This document shows positions 7,037-9,858 of a stretch of 9,858 nucleotides of DNA, one piece after another. The notes beneath the pieces were generated by a model. That model made no database searches, was not told the DNA's origin, and saw nothing but the letters and a program-made list of their open reading frames with translations. A program made the position numbers and the translations under genes. The stretch comes from UBA4615 sp044371545 (GTDB lineage Bacteria; Pseudomonadota; Gammaproteobacteria; Burkholderiales; Burkholderiaceae_E). Position 1 is the first letter of the stretch, and every line of letters begins with the position of its first letter. The stretch is taken from positions 1-9,858 of the forward strand of contig JBILTM010000185.1 in assembly GCA_044371545.1 (NCBI GenBank). Reading direction: 5' to 3'.

Positions 7037-7990
7037 TCAGCGTCCGGTCGCGATCCGCCAGAGCCCCCGGGCCGCGCAGTCGGCGTCGGCCCGCACGAAG
7101 CGCTCGGGCAGGCGCTCGCGCCGATCGCCGGGCAGCGTCGCGCGCACCGACGCGAGCGTGTGCTCGTACAGCCCCGCGAGCCGCGCGTCGGCGACCAGCA
7201 CCAGCGGCCGGCCCGGCTCGACCTCGGCGCCGAGCGGGCCGAGCAGCGCCTGCCGCAGTTCGGTCGCGAGCAGCCAGCCCGACAGCCGCGAGCGCTCCTG
7301 CGCCCCCGGCACGCCCTGTCCCACCACGCGCGCGCGAAAGCCGAACAGCGCGTGCAGCCAGCGCGCGTCGGCGTGCGGCGCGAGCGCCTGCGCGACGCCC
7401 GCATCGAAGCCGCCCTCGTCGATCGGCGCCGACTCGCCGAACGCCTTCGCGAGGCTGCCGTGCGAACCGAGCAGCTCGTAGAGCTCGCCGGTGAACCAGG
7501 TGGCGAACGCGTCGACGATGCCGCCACGCAGCCGCAGCCACTTCGCGTGCGTGCCCGGCATGCAGAGCAGCCCGTCGGCGAGGCCGGTGCCGAGCGCCTG
7601 CGTCTCTTCGCCGCGCAGCACGTCGGGCTCGCCGCTGCGCAGGCCGCCGACGATCGCGAGCGGGCGACCGAGCGAGGTCGCGACGTGCGCGAGCCGCGAG
7701 CGGATGGTGTCGACGCCCGCCGGCACGTCGACGTAGGGCGCCTCCATCCACGCGCCGCGCGCGCCCACCATGCCGCAGGCGAGCATCGGCGCGCCCGGCC
7801 GCGCGGCGGCCCAGTCGCCGACCGTGCGCGCGAGCACCGCATCGAACCGGTCGTGCGGCAGGCCGATCGCGCCGTCGTCGCTCGCGCGCCGGTCGCGGAC
7901 CGTGCCGTCGGCGTCGAGCAGCCACGCGCGCAGCCGCGACGAGCCCCAGTCGATCGCGATCACGCCGGCAGTCGCGTTCATCGGATCCAT
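7037..7990 (-). CDS. dgoK: 2-dehydro-3-deoxygalactonokinase (DgoK family)
   Basis: The enzyme phosphorylates 2-dehydro-3-deoxy-D-galactonate with ATP to the 6-phosphate, the second-last step of the De Ley-Doudoroff galactonate pathway. The 317-residue protein fits the family length of roughly 290-330. Visible family segments are the N-terminal phosphate-binding AIDWGSSRLRAW (12-23), ACGMVGARGAW (71-81), the DVPAGVD stretch (88-94), VLRGEETQALG (124-134), PGTHAKW (145-151) and FTGELYELL (166-174). The ATG at 7990 follows a very strong GGGAGGAGG at 7993-8001; a second ATG nine bases further in (7981) is possible. The frame stays open well upstream on this strand but reads as shadow. The gene converges on ccmH, 28 bases apart, and has no dgoA or dgoD beside it, so the exact keto-deoxy-sugar substrate is uncertain. 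Confidence 0.9.
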   Translation of the reverse strand: MDPMNATAGVIAIDWGSSRLRAWLLDADGTVRDRRASDDGAIGLPHDRFDAVLARTVGDWAAARPGAPMLACGMVGARGAWMEAPYVDVPAGVDTIRSRLAHVATSLGRPLAIVGGLRSGEPDVLRGEETQALGTGLADGLLCMPGTHAKWLRLRGGIVDAFATWFTGELYELLGSHGSLAKAFGESAPIDEGGFDAGVAQALAPHADARWLHALFGFRARVVGQGVPGAQERSRLSGWLLATELRQALLGPLGAEVEPGRPLVLVADARLAGLYEHTLASVRATLPGDRRERLPERFVRADADCAARGLWRIATGR

Positions 7991-7992
7991 CG

Positions 7993-8001
7993 CCTCCTCC
8001 C
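7993..8001 (-). promoter_or_regulatory. Strong ribosome binding site of dgoK
   Basis: On the - strand this reads GGGAGGAGG. It ends 2 bases before the ATG at 7990, and its distal GGAGG is 5 bases away. That spacing favours 7990 over the second ATG at 7981, for which the gap would be 11 to 14 bases. It is the clearest Shine-Dalgarno sequence in the window. Confidence 0.75.
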
Positions 8002-8036
8002 GAGCGTCGAGCGGGGCGATGGTAACCCGCGGGCGA

Positions 8037-8058
8037 CGGCACGCCGCGGCATGCCGCG
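8037..8058. repeat. Tandem 10-bp repeat and 14-bp palindrome, candidate operator
   Basis: CGGCACGCCG (8037-8046) is followed at once by CGGCATGCCG (8047-8056), differing at one base. The perfect palindrome CGCGGCATGCCGCG spans 8045-8058 and touches the TTGACA hexamer at 8059-8064. It sits between the divergent dgoK and transporter genes, where a repressor or activator site would be expected. In such GC-rich DNA short GC palindromes also arise by chance, so regulatory function is inferred only. Confidence 0.45.
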
Positions 8059-8087
8059 TTGACAGCCCCGGGGGCACGGTGTCGAAT
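8059..8087 (+). promoter_or_regulatory. Candidate sigma-70 promoter for the EamA transporter gene
   Basis: A perfect -35 hexamer TTGACA (8059-8064) is followed by a 17-base spacer and a -10-like TCGAAT (8082-8087, four of six consensus bases). The predicted transcript would begin near 8094, giving a leader of only about 17 bases before the TTG start at 8111. The palindrome at 8045-8058 directly precedes it. Confidence 0.5.
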
Positions 8088-8110
8088 CGATCGATGCCGG
8101 AACCGATGCG

Positions 8111-8959
8111 TTGAGCTGGGACGTCACGATCGCGGTGCTGCTCGCCGCGGCGGTGCACGCGGGCTGGAATGCGCTGATCAAGCGCGGGGGCGACCCGCTG
8201 TTCGAGACGACGCTGATCCACGCGTGGGTCGCGCTGCCGGCGCTCGTCGCGGTCGCGCTGCTGCCGCTGCCCGGGCCGACCGCCACCGCGTGCCTCGCGG
8301 CCTCGACCGCGGTCCACTGCGTCTACTACCACGCGCTCGCGGCCGCGTACCGCAGCGGCGACCTGAGTTTCGCATACCCGATCATACGCGGCAGCGCGCC
8401 GATGTTCACCGCGCTGCTCGCGGCCGCGCTGCTGCACGAGCGGCCCGCGGCGATCGGCTGGCTCGGGGTCGTCGCGGTCTGCGCGGGCGTGCTCGCGATC
8501 GGCCTGGCTCGGGCGCGCGACGTCGACCGCCACGCGCGCCGCCGCTCGCTCGGCTGGGCGCTGCTGACCGCGGCGACGATCGTCGCCTACACGCTGATCG
8601 ACTCGACCGGCGCGCGCGCGGCGCCCACGCCGTGGAGCTACGTCGCCTGGCTCGCCGCGCTCGAGGGCCCGGTGATGTTCGCGGTCGTGCTCGCGCGCCA
8701 CGGCCGCCCGCTGCTCGACTACGCGCGGGTGCGCGGCGCGGCACCCATGGGCGTGGGCGTCGCGTCGATGCTCGGCTACGGCGTCGCGTTGTGGGCGATG
8801 ACCCGCGCGCCGGTCGCACTGGTCGCGGCGCTGCGCGAGACCTCGGTGCTGTTCGCGCTGATCATCGCGCGCACGATGCTCGGCGAGCGGGTCGGCGCGA
8901 TGCGGTGGGCGGGCGCGGCGTCGATCCTCGCCGGCGTGCTCGCGCTCAGGCTCGGCTGA
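8111..8959 (+). CDS. EamA / drug-metabolite transporter family membrane protein
   Basis: This is a 282-residue polytopic membrane protein with about ten hydrophobic segments arranged as two homologous EamA halves. The first half carries the family-like stretch AYRSGDLSFAYPIIRGSAPM (79-98) ending in a helix closed by LLHERP. The second half has the matching APVALVAALRETSVLFALI (233-251) and a helix closed by MLGERVG (256-262). The N-terminal AVHAGWNALIKRG (14-26) is also typical. The substrate cannot be read from sequence; family members export amino acids, nucleosides or other small metabolites. The start is TTG: the nearby ATG at 8106 hits a stop after two codons, and no other upstream in-frame ATG or GTG is seen. 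A weak GGA lies 9 bases upstream. It is divergent from dgoK and convergent with the HU gene. Confidence 0.88.
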   Translation: MSWDVTIAVLLAAAVHAGWNALIKRGGDPLFETTLIHAWVALPALVAVALLPLPGPTATACLAASTAVHCVYYHALAAAYRSGDLSFAYPIIRGSAPMFTALLAAALLHERPAAIGWLGVVAVCAGVLAIGLARARDVDRHARRRSLGWALLTAATIVAYTLIDSTGARAAPTPWSYVAWLAALEGPVMFAVVLARHGRPLLDYARVRGAAPMGVGVASMLGYGVALWAMTRAPVALVAALRETSVLFALIIARTMLGERVGAMRWAGAASILAGVLALRLG

Positions 8960-8966
8960 ACGGGAT

Positions 8967-8981
8967 CGGCCGAAACGGCCG
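8967..8981. repeat. Inverted repeat downstream of the transporter gene
   Basis: CGGCCG-AAA-CGGCCG forms a 6-bp stem with a 3-base loop, 7 bases after the EamA gene stop. It is followed by GAAAAACG rather than a T-run on the + strand, so it is not a standard rho-independent terminator for that gene, although it could block 3' exonucleases. Confidence 0.5.
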
Positions 8982-8982
8982 G

Positions 8983-9010
8983 AAAAACGAACGCCCCCGG
9001 GCGGGGGCGT
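8983..9010 (-). terminator. Rho-independent terminator of the HU gene
   Basis: An exact 8-bp inverted repeat, ACGCCCCC and GGGGGCGT with a 4-base loop, spans 8991-9010. Read on the - strand, the hairpin is followed by TCGTTTTT (the A-run at 8983-8987 on the + strand). It lies about 35 bases beyond the HU stop codon, which is the expected place. Confidence 0.8.
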
Positions 9011-9020
9011 CTGTCGGGGG

Positions 9021-9039
9021 GCCTCGCGCCGGGCGAGGC
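9021..9039. repeat. Inverted repeat just after the HU stop codon
   Basis: GCCTCGC and GCGAGGC form a 7-bp stem around a 5-base loop, beginning 5 bases past the HU stop on the - strand. It has no T-run of its own and stands in series with the terminator at 8983-9010. Confidence 0.5.
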
Positions 9040-9044
9040 GAGGC

Positions 9045-9332
9045 TCACTTGGCCTTCTTCTTGTTCACCGCCGCCTTGAAGGCCGCGCCGGCCGAGAACT
9101 TCGGCACCGTCGCCGCGGCGATCTTGATCTTCTCGCCGGTGCGCGGATTCTTGCCGGTGCGGGCCGCGCGCTTGCTCGAGTAGAACGTGCCGAAGCCCAC
9201 CAGCGTGACGCGATCGCCCTTGGTGACCGCCTTCTCGACCGCGGTGACGATCGCGTTCAGCGCGCGTTCGGCCGCCGCCTTGCTGATGTCCGCCTCTGCG
9301 GATACGGTTTCGATCAGTTCACTCTTGTTCAT
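9045..9332 (-). CDS. hupB: DNA-binding protein HU (HU-beta type)
   Basis: HU is a small histone-like nucleoid protein that bends and compacts DNA as a dimer. The 95-residue protein begins MNKSELIETV, has the two N-terminal dimerisation helices (about 3-38), the conserved GFGTF (46-50), and the DNA-binding beta-arm KRAARTGKNPRTGEKIKI (54-71) with the DNA-intercalating proline at P63. VPKFSAGAAFKAAVN (77-91) forms the C-terminal helix, and a short KKKAK tail adds basic charge. The length is near the usual 90. A GGAGG (9340-9344) lies 7 bases before the ATG. It is monocistronic: it ends in its own terminator, converges on the EamA gene and is divergent from the PLP-enzyme gene. Assignment to HU rather than IHF rests on the overall sequence; the hupB symbol rests on its resemblance to betaproteobacterial HU-beta. 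Confidence 0.95.
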   Translation of the reverse strand: MNKSELIETVSAEADISKAAAERALNAIVTAVEKAVTKGDRVTLVGFGTFYSSKRAARTGKNPRTGEKIKIAAATVPKFSAGAAFKAAVNKKKAK

Positions 9333-9339
9333 GTATCGA

Positions 9340-9344
9340 CCTCC
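9340..9344 (-). promoter_or_regulatory. Ribosome binding site of the HU gene
   Basis: On the - strand this reads GGAGG within ACGGAGGTC, 7 bases before the ATG at 9332. The sequence and spacing are near ideal, as expected for a highly expressed gene. Confidence 0.75.
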
Positions 9345-9448
9345 GTCGGGTGTGCTCGAGAGCCGTGTCTCGTATGGGTGTGTAGGTGTCGGGTTGTCGA
9401 GCGACGACGAAGGCCGTGCCTCTCCCTCCGGAGCCCGATCCGATCACG

Positions 9449-9454
9449 ATTTTA
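9449..9454 (-). promoter_or_regulatory. Candidate -10 element of the HU promoter
   Basis: On the - strand this reads TAAAAT, five of six bases of the sigma-70 consensus, preceded by TG. At 17 bases upstream only TAGGCC is found, so there is no good -35 element. It would give the HU mRNA a leader of about 110 bases. It is the best -10 match in an A+T-richer island, but the assignment is tentative. Confidence 0.35.
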
Positions 9455-9482
9455 CAGATGTCGGTCGGTGCGGCCTATTCCC

Positions 9483-9511
9483 GTGCCTATTTTGGCACAA
9501 GGATGTCCTTG
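9483..9511. repeat. Two abutting inverted repeats in the HU / PLP-enzyme divergent region
   Basis: The first repeat is GTGCC-TATTTT-GGCAC (9483-9498), with an A+T loop. The second is CAAGGA-TG-TCCTTG (9498-9511), a 14-bp element with 6-bp arms, sharing one base with the first. Its right arm overlaps a perfect TTGACA (9509-9514) on the + strand. The rest of the 230-base intergenic region (9333-9562) shows no ORF or RNA gene that I recognise. Confidence 0.5.
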
Positions 9512-9562
9512 ACATGCGGGTTTCCGGGGGGCGGTCACGACGCGGCACAATGATGGCCGCCG

Positions 9563-9858
9563 ATGCACCAGACAAGCCCGATGGACCCTTCCCGCCCGCT
9601 GCACCCGGACTCGCTGCTGCTGCACGCGGATGACGCGCTGCACGACGGCACGTCGCTCACGCCTCCGATCCCGTGGTCGGCCACCTTCACCGCGGCCGAC
9701 GCCGAGGCCTTCGCGCGGATGGCCTCGGAGCCGATGCATCCGGCCTACTACACGCGCTACGGCAATCCGCTGCACCGCCGCGTCGCGCGCATCGTCGCCG
9801 ACCTCGAAGGCGCGGCGACCGGCCTCGTGGCCGCGAGCGGCATGGGCGCGATCGCGAC
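9563..9858 (+). CDS. Cys/Met metabolism PLP-dependent enzyme, 3' end outside window
   Basis: This is the N-terminal part of a fold-type I PLP enzyme of the cystathionine beta-lyase, cystathionine gamma-synthase, O-acetylhomoserine sulfhydrylase and methionine gamma-lyase family. Counting from the ATG at 9581, 92 residues are visible before the window ends. The diagnostic segments are TPPIPWSATF (27-36), YYTRYGNP (56-63), holding the Tyr and Arg that contact the PLP phosphate of the neighbouring subunit, the LEGA turn (75-78) and the PLP-phosphate-binding SGM (86-88). The usual T after GNP is L here. Two in-frame ATGs, 9563 and 9581, are possible and neither has a visible ribosome binding site. 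The residues that separate the lyase, synthase and sulfhydrylase members, and the catalytic lysine, lie beyond the window, so no specific gene name is given. Confidence 0.85.
   Translation, partial: MHQTSPMDPSRPLHPDSLLLHADDALHDGTSLTPPIPWSATFTAADAEAFARMASEPMHPAYYTRYGNPLHRRVARIVADLEGAATGLVAASGMGAIA

Noticed and set aside
6376..7842. A 488-codon - strand frame across ccmG, ccmH and dgoK
   Set aside because: It runs in a different frame from dgoK on the same strand and antisense to ccmH, with Arg/Ser/Ala-rich composition; a shadow.
7991..8701. Extension of the dgoK frame upstream of 7990
   Set aside because: The extension is antisense to the EamA gene and lacks family similarity; the strong ribosome binding site at 7993-8001 fixes the start.
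9493..9515. A possible sigma-54 promoter, from TGGCAC near 9493
   Set aside because: The -12 GC element is not found at the required distance; the TGGCAC belongs to an inverted repeat instead.
9509..9537. A sigma-70 promoter for the PLP-enzyme gene using TTGACA at 9509
   Set aside because: No acceptable -10 hexamer occurs 16-18 bases downstream (CGGTCA at 17); the CACAAT at 9546 is too far at 31 bases.
1..9858. Search for a novel defence, mobile or RNA-based system
   Set aside because: All long frames with protein-like composition belong to known families, and I saw no transposase, integrase, CRISPR repeats, tRNA-like cloverleaf or attachment-site repeats.

Overview
The window is ordinary chromosomal DNA of a very GC-rich proteobacterium, roughly 70% G+C or more by eye, with strong G/C preference at third codon positions. 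The HU-beta-type protein, the System I cytochrome c maturation genes and the overall protein style suggest a betaproteobacterium, most likely Burkholderiales; this is inference, because no rRNA or other definitive marker is present.

Region 1 (1-7008, + strand) is a tightly packed cytochrome c maturation operon: ccmI (5' end outside the window), then ccmA, ccmB, ccmC, ccmD, ccmE, ccmF, ccmG and ccmH. Four junctions are 4-base stop/start overlaps (ccmI/A, A/B, E/F, G/H), which implies translational coupling. The gene products cover the whole System I pathway. CcmABCD deliver heme to CcmE and release holo-CcmE. CcmG and CcmH reduce the apocytochrome CXXCH cysteines, CcmI captures the apocytochrome, and CcmF with CcmH attaches the heme. 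The gene order is the main oddity: ccmI lies in front of ccmA, whereas it more usually follows ccmH or is fused to it. ccmD is a 50-codon gene that a length filter would miss.

Region 2 (7037-8959) holds two divergently transcribed genes. On the - strand is a dgoK-type 2-dehydro-3-deoxygalactonokinase, convergent with ccmH and without any other DgoK-pathway gene in view. On the + strand is an EamA-family (drug/metabolite transporter) membrane protein starting with TTG. Their 120-bp intergenic region carries a 14-bp palindrome, a 10-bp tandem repeat and a good sigma-70-like promoter that directly abuts the palindrome.

Region 3 (8960-9858) holds an HU DNA-binding protein gene on the - strand with a clear rho-independent terminator, an A+T-richer divergent intergenic region with two adjacent inverted repeats, and the 5' part of a Cys/Met-metabolism PLP-dependent enzyme that runs off the right edge.

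I found no mobile element, CRISPR array, tRNA/rRNA gene or unfamiliar multi-gene system. The points worth a second look are the permuted ccm order, a four-codon mini-ORF coupled to ccmD, and the palindrome-plus-promoter arrangements in the two divergent intergenic regions.
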